From the NCBI GenBank assembly GCA_018262985.1, contig JADFDI010000002.1, positions 389,431-453,430 on the forward strand: a DNA stretch of 64,000 nt, read 5' to 3'. This stretch comes from Spirochaetota bacterium. GTDB lineage: Bacteria; Spirochaetota; Spirochaetia; Treponematales; UBA12059. The notes below the pieces were generated by a model. The model was not told where the DNA came from. It was given only the letters and a program-made list of their open reading frames with translations, and did no database searches. This document shows, one piece after another, positions 16,238 through 27,388 of the stretch (positions are counted from its first letter, which is position 1; every line of letters starts with the position of its first letter). Both the position numbers and the translations under genes were made by a program.

Positions 16238-17469
16238 CAGGGTCCCCGGCGCTCCTTCGGGTCGATGTCCGGCGGCAGCCCGCGCGGCTTCGGGGCGCCG
16301 GGCCCGACAAGGCGCGCCCGCGTGACCGTCCCCTTCCCCTTCGCCTCGAGCTCGAACACGGCCCGCTCCACGCGGGCCTTCTTTTCGCCTTCGGGCGCGA
16401 AGAGCTCGCCCTGCGCGCCGGCTCCTTCGTCGAGGTTCGCCAGCCCCAGCCCGATCAGCCTGACCGGCGCGCCGTTCCAGAGCTTGCGGAGGAGGCGGAC
16501 GCCATCGCGGTAGAGCTCGTCGAGGCCCGTCACCGGTCCTTCGCGCGTGGCGCGCGAGGACTTCGTGACGAAATCGTGGGTGCGCAGCTTCAGCACCACC
16601 GTGCGCGAGCTGAAGCCCTCCTTGAAGGCCCTGAGCGCGAGCTGGGAGGCCAGGTCGAGCAGGGTCGCCTCCAGCGTCGCCTCGTCGTCCACGTCGCGCT
16701 CGAAGGTGGTCTCGGTGCTGGCGCTCCGCGACTTGGGCTCGTCGGCGAAGATGCCCGGGTCGATGCCGCGCGCGGCGCGCCAGAGGAAGGCCGCGCCGGC
16801 CTTGCCGAAGATGGCCGCGAGCGCGGTCTCCGGAAAGGCGGCGAGCCGGGCCACGGTGTCGATGCCGTACTCCACGAGGCGTTCGCGGGTCTTGCCGCCG
16901 GCGCCCCAGAGCTTGTCGAGGGGCAGCCGGGCCATGAAGGCTTCCTCCCCGCCCGGCTCCACCACGGTCAAGCCGTCCGGCTTCCCGAGCCCGCTCGCGA
17001 TCTTGGCCAGGTAGCGGTTGGGGGCGACGCCGGCGGAGACGGTGAGGCCGGTTTCCGCGCGCACGCGGGCCTTGAGCCTCGCGGCCGCCTCGCGGGGAGG
17101 GCCGAAGAGCTTCTCGGTGCCCGTCATGTCGAGGAAGGCCTCGTCGATGGAGATGCGCCGAACGTCCGGGGTGAAGTCGCCGAAGATGGCCATGACGCGG
17201 CGCGACAGCTCTACGTAGCGCTCCATGCGCACCGGGACGAAGTTCCCTTCGGGACAGCGGCGGAAGGCCTCGGAAACCGGCATGGCGGAGCGTACGCCGA
17301 AGGCGCGCGCCTCGTACGAGCAGGTGGAGACGACGCCGCGATGGCCGGGCAGGGCGCCCACGATGACCGGCTTTCCGGCGAGCTCGGGCCGGTCGAGCTG
17401 TTCGACCGACGCGTAGAAGGCGTCGAGGTCTAGGTGGAATACCACCGGACGGGCGCGGGGTCCGCTCAC
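16237..17469 (-). CDS. dinB: DNA polymerase IV (Y family)
   Basis: 410 residues from GTG 17469, which overlaps the stop of the upstream membrane-protein gene as GTGA; the frame is open earlier, but Y-family proteins begin here (VVFHLDLDAFYASVEQ). It performs translesion synthesis. Palm residues are visible: the DLDAFY metal-binding and steric-gate segment, SIDEAFLDMTG with the paired Asp-Glu, and the finger segment CSYEARAFGVRSAMP. A HhH thumb (LPLDKLWGAGGKTRERLVEYGIDTV) and little finger follow. The C-terminal tail (about 30 residues, FAPEGEKKARVERAVFELEAKGKGTVTRARLV onward) is not a clear beta-clamp motif. Coupling to the upstream membrane protein is unusual. Confidence 0.93.
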   Translation of the reverse strand: MSGPRARPVVFHLDLDAFYASVEQLDRPELAGKPVIVGALPGHRGVVSTCSYEARAFGVRSAMPVSEAFRRCPEGNFVPVRMERYVELSRRVMAIFGDFTPDVRRISIDEAFLDMTGTEKLFGPPREAAARLKARVRAETGLTVSAGVAPNRYLAKIASGLGKPDGLTVVEPGGEEAFMARLPLDKLWGAGGKTRERLVEYGIDTVARLAAFPETALAAIFGKAGAAFLWRAARGIDPGIFADEPKSRSASTETTFERDVDDEATLEATLLDLASQLALRAFKEGFSSRTVVLKLRTHDFVTKSSRATREGPVTGLDELYRDGVRLLRKLWNGAPVRLIGLGLANLDEGAGAQGELFAPEGEKKARVERAVFELEAKGKGTVTRARLVGPGAPKPRGLPPDIDPKERRGP

Positions 17470-19610
17470 GGCCGGCCGAAATCCGCGGACGCCGAGTCCG
17501 CGAGCGTGAAGGAGGAGACGACGATCGGTCCTTCGGTGGCGAGCGAGGCCGGGTCGAGGATCCATTCGGCGCCGACTTCGACCGTACCCGCCGTGCCGCC
17601 GGCCAGGGCGAGCGCCGACAGGACCTCGTCCGGCGGCAGGCGGCCGAGCAGCACCGTGAAGCCCCGTTCGCCGGGCGTGAAGTCCGAGGGCCGGTCGCAG
17701 TGCTGGACCAGGGTCGGGTCGACGCCGGGCAGTCTCATGGACATGCGCTCGGCGCCCGGGGCCGAGGCGCGGATCACGAGGCTCTCCGAGTCGAGGAAGG
17801 AGCGCTCCTCGAGCTCCACCGCGGGCGCGCTCCGGAAATTCGCCGCTTCCCCGCCGAGGGCGAACTCGACGCGGTCGCCTCCGCCCGGATGCGAGAGCAC
17901 GCGGCCGTCCAGCGTTACGGCGAAGGCCGGCAGGCGCCTCGACGCCTCCACCGCGAGCGTCCACGCGCCGTCCGTCCGTTCCAGGCGGATCCGGGCCTCG
18001 ACCGGCCGCGCGTCGAGGCGCAGGACCAGCGCGTCGGACGCGACGAGGGCCAGGGCCAGCGCGAGGGCGACGCGCGCCGGAGCCTTGCGCGCAAGGACGC
18101 CCGGCGCCGCCGCCGCGAGCGCCCCCATGAGGTGGAGGAGGAAGGGCAGCGCCATCACGGCGAGCAGGGCAGCCTCCGCGGGACCCGGCAGGATGAAGAA
18201 GGAGGCGACGCCTCCCTCGAGTCGCCCCTCGCGTCCGGCCTCGACGAGGGCGAGCGGCGCGAAGCCGACGGGCAGCGCCAGCGCCGCGACCCAGGCCCGC
18301 CCCGAAAGCCGCGTCAGCGCGAACGCCGCCAGCGCGGGCAGGAGGAACACCGCGAGGGAGAGCCTGGACGCCGCGAGCGTGAACACGCCCACGACGACGA
18401 GCGCCGCGGCCGAGGTCCAATAGAACCCGGGATGGGAGGGCGTAACCTTGTGGCGCGCCAGGGCGGCGGCCAGCGCGACGAAGAAGAGGGTCGCGGCGGC
18501 GGCCTGCACGCCCGTCCAGCGCCCCGGTTCCAGCGTCCAGGCCGACGCGGAGCCCGCGGCCGCGAACCTGAGCGCGGCCGAGAGGCGGGCGGCGCCGACC
18601 GCGGCCAACAACACGGCGTAGAGCGCCAGGATCGCCGCGAGCCCGGCGGGCGCCCGCCTGAATCGCGGGTTCATGCGCTCCCTGCCGACCATCGAGGCGG
18701 CGGCGTAGGACGCGCCCGCGGTCGCGCCGATGCCGAGCAGGATGGCGACGATGGTCCCCTCGCGCAGCGCCAGCCTGATTCCGAAAGCCTCGGCCAGCAG
18801 GTATTGCCGGTCCCAGCGCGCCGGCGGCCCCTCGGGTCCGAAGCTCCGCGTCCAGCGCTCGAGCGCGTCCGCCAGCACCGCGGCGTCGGGAGGAGCCCCC
18901 GCCCCGTCCGGCGCGACCGCGATGGCGGGTACGCCCGCCCCTATCCAGGCGTCTATGACCGTGGGCTCGGCGTTGATGCCGAGCCGGTGGACGAGCGAGC
19001 GGTTGGCCTCGACGCTCACCGGGAGGAAGCGGGCGAAGGCGTCCTCGGCGCTCCCGAGGAGCCAGAAGGGCGCCATGCCTCCGCTCGCGCCCGGCGCGAT
19101 GCTGATCGACGGGCCGGAGCCGGGACGGAGCGCGAGCACGGCGGGGCGGCCCTCGAGGGAAAAGCGCTCGGCGAGCAAAGTCGAACCGAGCGCGAGCCGC
19201 CCGCCTCCGGGCCCTTCCTCGTCCTCCGCCGCGGAGACGACCACGTTGACCGGAAGCGCCGCGGGCGTCGCCTCGAGCCGCGCGCAGAGCTCCCCGAGCG
19301 CGGCCAGCCAGGTCTGGTCGGGGCTCCCCCCGCGCGCGACCGGGAGGAACAGCACGAGGGGATCCGTGCCGCCGTCCCCGCGCGCGCCCATCGTGACGAC
19401 CAGGGTACGCCCGAACGAGGCTCCGAGGCCGTCGCGTCCGTTTTCGATGAATTCGGCGCGCGCCGCGGCGCCCGGATACGCCGATGATAGAAGGGCGAGC
19501 GCCCCGTCGGCCTCGTCGCCGCCGGGAGACTCGCCCCGGGCCGCGGCGGGAAGCGTTGAGAGCAGCGCGGCGATCGCGAGCGCGACGGGGAGACGGAACG
19601 GCGCGGGCAT
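17466..19610 (-). CDS. Membrane protein with degenerate M28-like peptidase domain
   Basis: 714 residues: signal peptide (MPAPFRLPVALAIAALLSTLPAAARG), a soluble domain to about 270, some eight hydrophobic segments between about 280 and 560, and a C-terminal beta-rich domain. The first domain follows the order of M28 aminopeptidases (TLVVTMGARGDGG where these have a zinc His-Tyr-Asp, then NVVVSAAEDEEGPGGG resembling the Glu-Glu strand), but the zinc-binding His is absent, so it is probably inactive. Similar M28 plus multi-TM proteins occur in spirochaetes. The start has no clear Shine-Dalgarno; dinB follows with a 4-nt overlap. Function unknown. Confidence 0.7.
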   Translation of the reverse strand: MPAPFRLPVALAIAALLSTLPAAARGESPGGDEADGALALLSSAYPGAAARAEFIENGRDGLGASFGRTLVVTMGARGDGGTDPLVLFLPVARGGSPDQTWLAALGELCARLEATPAALPVNVVVSAAEDEEGPGGGRLALGSTLLAERFSLEGRPAVLALRPGSGPSISIAPGASGGMAPFWLLGSAEDAFARFLPVSVEANRSLVHRLGINAEPTVIDAWIGAGVPAIAVAPDGAGAPPDAAVLADALERWTRSFGPEGPPARWDRQYLLAEAFGIRLALREGTIVAILLGIGATAGASYAAASMVGRERMNPRFRRAPAGLAAILALYAVLLAAVGAARLSAALRFAAAGSASAWTLEPGRWTGVQAAAATLFFVALAAALARHKVTPSHPGFYWTSAAALVVVGVFTLAASRLSLAVFLLPALAAFALTRLSGRAWVAALALPVGFAPLALVEAGREGRLEGGVASFFILPGPAEAALLAVMALPFLLHLMGALAAAAPGVLARKAPARVALALALALVASDALVLRLDARPVEARIRLERTDGAWTLAVEASRRLPAFAVTLDGRVLSHPGGGDRVEFALGGEAANFRSAPAVELEERSFLDSESLVIRASAPGAERMSMRLPGVDPTLVQHCDRPSDFTPGERGFTVLLGRLPPDEVLSALALAGGTAGTVEVGAEWILDPASLATEGPIVVSSFTLADSASADFGRP

Positions 19611-19618
19611 TGCTTCCG

Positions 19619-19648
19619 AGGATAGGAGCGGCCTCGGGCGCGAGTCAA
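19619..19648 (-). promoter_or_regulatory. Candidate promoter of the M28-like gene and dinB
   Basis: On the minus strand TTGACT (19648-19643) and TATCCT (19624-19619) are 18 bp apart. The -10 box ends 8 nt before the ATG, which would make a nearly leaderless mRNA. Confidence 0.4.
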
Positions 19649-19653
19649 TCCCG

Positions 19654-19682
19654 TTGCGGCCCGGGCCCGGTGCGGGTATACT
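19654..19682 (+). promoter_or_regulatory. Candidate promoter of the conserved 388-residue gene
   Basis: TTGCGG at 19654-19659 and TATACT at 19677-19682 are 17 bp apart and divergent from the minus-strand promoter six bases away. The leader would be about 33 nt and includes GGAG before the start codon. Confidence 0.5.
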
Positions 19683-19721
19683 CGTCCGGTCCGGAACACG
19701 AGGGCATCTGGAGCGGACCGC

Positions 19722-20888
19722 ATGGCGACCCAGGAACGGAAAAACATCATCGAGCTGCCGGTCAAGGTAATCCTGACGGAGGAAGGCACCACCTTCTTCA
19801 TCAGGAACCGCAAGTCCCTCAAGAAATTCAAGCTCGCCGACAACGTGGAGGAGTACGGCATCCTCCTCGAGAAGTTCACGCCCGCGAGCCTGCAGCGCCT
19901 CCTCCTGGTCGACTACGTCTCGAAGGTCGAGATCTCGCGCACCGAGCTCATGTCCAGCCGCCAGGAGGTCATGGACCTCTCGAAGCTCATCGTCTACTCC
20001 CTGCTCTACCGCCAGTACGACGGCTACATCTTCGCGCGCATCCTCGGCTCGGACGTCATCAAGAAGTGGAACCGCCTGAACCCGGCCAACATCATCGACG
20101 ACAAGACCCGCATCAACGACGCCTACCTGAACAACGTCCTCAAGGACAAGGAGCAGGACATCGTCGAGATCAAGCGCTTGATCCTAGCGCCGATGTACGC
20201 CTCGATCTCCAAGAACGCGAGCCTCCTGCCCGAGGAGAAGAACATCCAGCTCCTCCTCGCGGAGAAGCTCCTCAACAACCTGCGCCCCTTCACCTGGTTC
20301 ATCGTCACCAAGTTCAAGGGCGCGGACGGCTACGAGCAGCTGGCCAAGGACATCCGCACGGCGCTGGCCGAGTACATGGAGAAGGCCCGCATCGCGGAGT
20401 ACGTCTCGCTCATGATAATGGAACTGGCCATGAACTCCGAGAATTCCAACCTGAAGCGCGAGGCCAAGTCCCTGTTCAAGGGGACCGTCGACATGAACGC
20501 GGTGCTCTTCGACCCGAACATCCGCCGCCAGGTGGTGGAGAACCTCGAACGGCGCGGCGAGACCGTGACCCTTGCCTGGAAGATCGGCGGCTCGAAGAGC
20601 GGCATCGGCACCCAGGGCCGGCTCAGCATCACCATCTTCAACCGCGAGTCCGAGTACGCCAAGGTCAAGGAAACCATCGACGAGCGGAAGAGCGCCGACC
20701 TCAAGAAGAAGACCCTGAGCGACTTCTACAAGGAGCTGCCGGACGGCGAGGCGAACACCGACCTCGGGCTCTACTACCTGTCCTACCTCTCGGAGGCCTG
20801 CGAGAAGGTGAACGTCAAGTTCGAGTCGCTCGTGAACCAGATCCAGGGCGGAGACCTCACCGTCATCAGCATGATGCTGAACCTTTAG
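19722..20888 (+). CDS. Conserved protein of unknown function, possible divergent GHKL fold
   Basis: 388 residues, soluble, no signal peptide, rich in Lys, Leu and Glu. I do not recognise a named family. The N-terminal third (IIELPVKVILTEEGTTFFIRNRKSLKKFKLADNVEEYG) is beta-rich. The C-terminal half has an order that recalls histidine-kinase-type ATPases: a helix YVSLMIMELAMNSENSN at about 226-243 (like the N box), a strand GRLSITIFNRESEY, and DLGLYYLSYLSEACEKV near 347-363 (like the G2 box and following helix). The glycine-rich nucleotide lid is not clear, so this is only inference. It stands alone between its own promoter and a GC hairpin. Confidence 0.6.
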   Translation: MATQERKNIIELPVKVILTEEGTTFFIRNRKSLKKFKLADNVEEYGILLEKFTPASLQRLLLVDYVSKVEISRTELMSSRQEVMDLSKLIVYSLLYRQYDGYIFARILGSDVIKKWNRLNPANIIDDKTRINDAYLNNVLKDKEQDIVEIKRLILAPMYASISKNASLLPEEKNIQLLLAEKLLNNLRPFTWFIVTKFKGADGYEQLAKDIRTALAEYMEKARIAEYVSLMIMELAMNSENSNLKREAKSLFKGTVDMNAVLFDPNIRRQVVENLERRGETVTLAWKIGGSKSGIGTQGRLSITIFNRESEYAKVKETIDERKSADLKKKTLSDFYKELPDGEANTDLGLYYLSYLSEACEKVNVKFESLVNQIQGGDLTVISMMLNL

Positions 20889-20893
20889 CCGGC

Positions 20894-20924
20894 GCCGTCG
20901 CGGCGCGCGCGGACCCGCGACGGC
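20894..20924 (+). terminator. GC stem-loop after the 388-residue gene, no U-tract
   Basis: A perfect 10-bp stem (20894-20903 with 20915-20924) and an 11-nt loop start 6 nt after the stop codon. There is no run of T, so termination would have to be Rho-aided or the stem may simply protect the 3-prime end. Confidence 0.4.
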
Positions 20925-20938
20925 GGGCCGCCGCTCGA

Positions 20939-20966
20939 TTGACAGCCGCCTCCCCTTTCCTATAGT
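20939..20966 (+). promoter_or_regulatory. ppdK promoter
   Basis: A perfect TTGACA at 20939-20944, a 16-bp spacer and TATAGT at 20961-20966 form a strong sigma-70-type promoter. The leader is about 50 nt and ends in a GGAGG ribosome-binding site before the ATG. Confidence 0.75.
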
Positions 20967-21022
20967 TTTTTACGGCAACCAGTAGTCCAACGCTTCCCTT
21001 CCAAACCACGGAGGATTTTCCC

Positions 21023-23887
<2,865 letters not shown>

Positions 23888-23908
23888 GCCCCGCCCAGGC
23901 GGGAACGG

Positions 23909-23943
23909 GCCGCCCGGCTCCGGCCGGGCGGCTTTCTTTTTTC
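23909..23943 (+). terminator. Strong intrinsic terminator after ppdK
   Basis: A perfect 9-bp GC stem (23909-23917 with 23924-23932), a 6-nt loop, then TTTCTTTTTT. It ends 12 nt before the start codon of the next gene, so no promoter fits in between. Confidence 0.9.
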
Positions 23944-23955
23944 TGAGGAGGCTTG

Positions 23956-24699
23956 ATGGAAGCGGGCGAAGGGAAGCAGGACTCCTCGCCGACCAAGCGG
24001 ACGCTGGCCGGCGTCGTCTCCGCGCTGTCGGAAGCCTACGGTCCGCGGGGCTGGTGGCCCCTGCCCTCGCGCGCGGGCCTGGACGGCCGCGACGCGGACG
24101 GCTACCTGCCCGGTCCCTCGGAAACGCTCGCTTCGGGCGGCGGCCGCGCCGTCTCGCTCCGCCGTTTCGAGATCGCGTGCGCGGCGGTGCTCGCGCAGAA
24201 CACCGCGTGGACCGGCGCGGCCAGGTCGCTCACCGCGCTCGCCGCGGCGGGCTACCTCGAGCCGGAACGCCTGGCTTCGGCCGAGCCCGCCGCGCTGGAA
24301 GCGGCGATCCGTCCCGCCGGGACCTTCCGGCTCAAGGGGCGCTACCTACGCGCGCTCGCGGAAGCGTGGCTGCGCATAGACTCGGGTACGCCCCGCCGGG
24401 ACGAGCTTCTCGCCCTTCCCGGCGTCGGACCGGAGACCGCGGATTGCATCCTGGTCTACTGCCATTCGACGCCGGTCTTCATCGCGGACGCGTACGCCCG
24501 CCGAGTACTTTCGCGGCTGGGGCTCCTTCCGGACGGGCTCGGCTACGAGGCGGCGCGGAGGCTCGTCGAGCCGGCCTGCCCGCCGGACGCGGCCTGGCAG
24601 GCGGAAGCCCACGCCCTCCTCGTCGAGCACGCCAAGCGCCGTTGCCGCGCTAGGCCCCTCTGCGCCGGCTGCCCGCTCGGATCGCCATGCCCGGGTTGA
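23956..24699 (+). CDS. HhH-GPD DNA glycosylase, EndoIII superfamily (MagIII-like)
   Basis: 247 residues from ATG 23956 (AGGAGG 5 nt upstream; the TTG three bases before is less likely). The fold signature is a helix-hairpin-helix LPGVGPETA at 154-162 and the catalytic Asp 178 in FIADAY. The residue that is the catalytic Lys in endonuclease III is Glu 160 here, as in the MagIII 3-methyladenine glycosylases, so a monofunctional glycosylase without lyase activity is likely. A C-terminal iron-sulfur loop is present: Cys 230, 236, 239 and 245, with the first spacing one residue shorter than in EndoIII. The gene directly follows the ppdK terminator. Confidence 0.8.
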   Translation: MEAGEGKQDSSPTKRTLAGVVSALSEAYGPRGWWPLPSRAGLDGRDADGYLPGPSETLASGGGRAVSLRRFEIACAAVLAQNTAWTGAARSLTALAAAGYLEPERLASAEPAALEAAIRPAGTFRLKGRYLRALAEAWLRIDSGTPRRDELLALPGVGPETADCILVYCHSTPVFIADAYARRVLSRLGLLPDGLGYEAARRLVEPACPPDAAWQAEAHALLVEHAKRRCRARPLCAGCPLGSPCPG

Positions 24700-24726
24700 T
24701 CGCCGCGTCGTCCGTCGCGCCCCGCG

Positions 24727-24768
24727 ATTCTAGAAAACCTTCTTCGAATTCTAGAAAACCTTCTTCGA
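24727..24768. repeat. 21-bp perfect tandem duplication across the dtd stop codon
   Basis: Two adjacent identical 21-bp units (24727-24747 and 24748-24768). Seen on the minus strand, the unit contains the last five sense codons of dtd and its stop codon, so the coding end and the stop are present twice in frame. Confidence 0.95.
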
Positions 24769-25200
24769 ATCGAGGAGGATGGTGACGGGACCTTCGTTGA
24801 CGTAGGCGACGCGCATGGACGCGCCGAATTCGCCCGTCTCTACCCGCAGGCCCGTCTCCTTCAGCGCGGCGACGAAGGCTTCGAAGAGGGGCTTCGCGAC
24901 TTCCGGCCCGGCCGCGTCCGAGTACGAAGGCCTGCGCCCTTTCCGCGCGTCGGCGAAGAGCGTGAACTGGCTGACCGCGAGCGCCGCGCCGCCCGAGTCG
25001 AGCGCCGAGCGGTTCATCAGCCCGGAATCGTCCTCGAAGACGCGCAGGTTGGCGACCTTTCCGGCGAGCCACGCGGCATCCTCGGGCCCGTCTTCCTTCC
25101 CGGCGCCGACGTAGACGAGGAGCCCGCCTTCGATCGCGCCCACCGCGCGGCCGTCGACCGTCACGGAGGCGTCCGAGACGCGCTGGACGACGGCGCGCAC
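24751..25200 (-). CDS. dtd: D-aminoacyl-tRNA deacylase
   Basis: 149 residues from GTG 25200; the frame is open upstream but the family begins [17 protein letters not shown]. It hydrolyses D-amino acids wrongly attached to tRNA. Conserved motifs are [20 protein letters not shown] (the SQFTL motif near the active site) and a C-terminal [17 protein letters not shown], where the cross-subunit motif is usually NxGP; here it reads NEGP. The start lies 2 nt after the stop of the TPR gene, so it is the last gene of a leftward operon beginning at rpe. Its 3-prime end is part of a 21-bp tandem duplication. Confidence 0.95.
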   Translation of the reverse strand: MRAVVQRVSDASVTVDGRAVGAIEGGLLVYVGAGKEDGPEDAAWLAGKVANLRVFEDDSGLMNRSALDSGGAALAVSQFTLFADARKGRRPSYSDAAGPEVAKPLFEAFVAALKETGLRVETGEFGASMRVAYVNEGPVTILLDSKKVF

Positions 25201-25202
25201 GC

Positions 25203-26357
25203 TCAGGGCTCCTTGAGCTCGTGCAGGGCCAGTCCTTCCAGCTTGAAGGCACCGTCCGCGTTCCGGACGAGTCCGAGCACCTCGAGCGCGCGGTCCAGGG
25301 GAACCTCGGCTTCGAAGGAGAGCTCGACCTTCACGATCCCTTCGAGGCGCCGTTTCCGGTCGTAGCCCACGAGGAAATCGAAAGTCGTCCCCGAAGGACC
25401 CGCGGCTACGTTGGCCGCCATGCCCGTCCACGAGACGCCGACGCCCTCGTAGAGGACTCCGTCCCGCGCCACGTCGGCGTAGGAAAAACGGTCGCCCAAG
25501 GTCGGGAACGAAGGTTTCCGCGCCCAGGACCGGAGCTCCGCGGCTTTCGCCTTGAGGGCTTCCGAGGCGTTCGAAAGCGCGAGCCTGTTGAGCTCCACGA
25601 GGGCGGCGTCGTCGCGGTACCCGGCGAACAGCCGCTTCGCGCGGTCGAAGGCGTCGAGCGCTTCGCGCTCGGTCAGCACGTAGCGGAAGGAGCCGCCAGT
25701 CGTGACCGGATCGGCTCGGGTCGCCTGGTCGAGCTCGATGGCCGAAACGCCGGGCCGGGCCGGCCTCGCGGCCTCGGCGAGCCTGCGCCCGAACTCGAAG
25801 GTCGCGGGAACCGCGAACGCCGCCAGAGCGAGCGCGGCCGCGACGCCTATCCAGGGGCCGTAGGCCGCGACGGGATCCGGCCGCGGGTACAAGGCCCGCA
25901 GGCGGCCCGACGAGGCCAGTTCCGCCAGGCGCTCCGGGTCGGAGTTGGTCCTGAGGAACTCGAGCGCCCTCCGGGCCCGGCTCTCGCCCGGCCGCATGGA
26001 GAGGATTTCCAGGTAGAGCTCGACGGCCTTGTCGGTTTCGAGCCGGCGGACGTGGAGGGCGGCGAGCGCCAGCGCCGTCGGAACGTGGCGGAAATCCAGC
26101 TGCCGGGCGCGGCGCAGGTGCACCGCCGCCCCGCCCGAATCGCCCATGGACAGGCAGCTCGCTCCGAGCACGTAGTGGAAGTCGCGCGAATCGCGGTACT
26201 GGACCACGAGCGGCTCGAGGACCGCGATGGCCTTGCCGTACCGGCCGCGCCGGAACAGGCGGGTCGCCGTCGCGAGGTCCCGTCGCATGCCGCCGCGCGG
26301 CCTGAACCGGGGAACCTCGTCGGGGCCTTCCCCGTCGTCGAAACCGGAACCGGGCAT
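25203..26357 (-). CDS. TPR protein with one transmembrane helix
   Basis: 384 residues from ATG 26357, which overlaps the preceding stop as TAATG. The N-terminal part (about 25-175) is TPR-like: [49 protein letters not shown] and [23 protein letters not shown]. One hydrophobic helix follows near 220-240 ([19 protein letters not shown]). The C-terminal domain is beta-rich and presumably periplasmic. There is no signal peptide, so the TPR part is cytoplasmic. Function unknown; the conserved operon with the next two genes suggests an envelope assembly role. Confidence 0.7.
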   Translation of the reverse strand: MPGSGFDDGEGPDEVPRFRPRGGMRRDLATATRLFRRGRYGKAIAVLEPLVVQYRDSRDFHYVLGASCLSMGDSGGAAVHLRRARQLDFRHVPTALALAALHVRRLETDKAVELYLEILSMRPGESRARRALEFLRTNSDPERLAELASSGRLRALYPRPDPVAAYGPWIGVAAALALAAFAVPATFEFGRRLAEAARPARPGVSAIELDQATRADPVTTGGSFRYVLTEREALDAFDRAKRLFAGYRDDAALVELNRLALSNASEALKAKAAELRSWARKPSFPTLGDRFSYADVARDGVLYEGVGVSWTGMAANVAAGPSGTTFDFLVGYDRKRRLEGIVKVELSFEAEVPLDRALEVLGLVRNADGAFKLEGLALHELKEP

Positions 26358-27388
26358 TATTCCTGGTACGCGCTCCTGCGCGCGATCAGCCGCTCGAGCA
26401 CCTGCCTGGCGCGCTCGATCTCCCCGGCGTCCGGCGAGTCGCTCGAAAGGAGGCCGTCGATCAGGTCCAGAAGCGACTTCACCACCGCGAGGTCCGAACG
26501 GAGGGCGCCGAGCTTGTCGGTGCCTACGTCGAGCGGCGGCAGGTAGCCCGTCGCCACGGTGACGGCCGCCGTGCCGCCGAAATCGCGCCCGGCGCCGGCG
26601 CCGAGCGCGGTGCGGAAGCGCAGCGACTCGCCGCGCCTGAGCGCGCGCGGCTCCCAGAAGAGGGCGGCGGCGGAATCGTTGATCGAATAGGGCAGCATGG
26701 TGAAGCTGCGCCCCGCGCTGGTCTCCGGCATCCAGGCCGCGTCGTCGAGCCGCTTCCAGTTGGCCAGGACCACGCGGTCCGGGGTGTCGACGTTCGCGCC
26801 CGAAAGCGCCACCTGCAGCGTCGAGCCCGCGGAGCCAGGCGAAAGGATCCGCGCGTCGGCGTAGCCCCCCTCGAGCACGGTCTCGCCCGGGACCGGGCCG
26901 GTCGAGGGCAGCTCGAAATGTATGCCCGAGCGCTCGCCGAGCGAGGTGTCGAGGAGGAAGCGGAGCCCCACCCGGGCGTCCCGCGCGCCGACGTTCTCTA
27001 TCGACCATTCGACGGACAGGCCCTCCGCCAGCGGGGCTTCGGGGGGGACGATGGGAGTGAACACCTGCCTGACCACGAGCAGCGAGGACCGGTATTCGAC
27101 CGTGACGGAGCTTCCGTCCTTCGAGACGCTCACCCGGTAATCCGAGGAATCGCCGAGCCGCGAGGTCTTGCCGTCCACCGAAATGGTGGCGTAGGTCGTC
27201 CGAGGCTCCTCGGCGTAGAACATCGGCACCCAGGCGCCCTTGTCCGCGTCCGCCAGGAACTGGAACGAGAAGCGGCCGGTGCGCTCGTCGACGCTGAGGC
27301 GCACCTTCCCGTCCCGAGTTTCGAGCGCGGAAAGCGGCGAGGCGAGCAAGGCGACGGCCACGAGGGAAAGGAGCGTTCGTCGCGTCAC
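26357..27388 (-). CDS. Secreted beta-rich protein of unknown function
   Basis: 343 residues from GTG 27388, which overlaps the upstream stop as GTGA. A signal peptide ([21 protein letters not shown]) leads to a beta-rich region beginning [24 protein letters not shown], with many alternating strands to about residue 280. The last 60 residues are helical ([26 protein letters not shown], then [17 protein letters not shown]) and could form a coiled coil. No catalytic motif is visible. It is encoded between two TPR proteins and probably acts with them in the periplasm. Confidence 0.65.
   Translation of the reverse strand: MTRRTLLSLVAVALLASPLSALETRDGKVRLSVDERTGRFSFQFLADADKGAWVPMFYAEEPRTTYATISVDGKTSRLGDSSDYRVSVSKDGSSVTVEYRSSLLVVRQVFTPIVPPEAPLAEGLSVEWSIENVGARDARVGLRFLLDTSLGERSGIHFELPSTGPVPGETVLEGGYADARILSPGSAGSTLQVALSGANVDTPDRVVLANWKRLDDAAWMPETSAGRSFTMLPYSINDSAAALFWEPRALRRGESLRFRTALGAGAGRDFGGTAAVTVATGYLPPLDVGTDKLGALRSDLAVVKSLLDLIDGLLSSDSPDAGEIERARQVLERLIARRSAYQE

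Noticed and set aside
24650..25252. Open frame with repeated FEEGFLE near dtd
   Set aside because: It is dtd read in another frame; the repeat only reflects the 21-bp tandem duplication.
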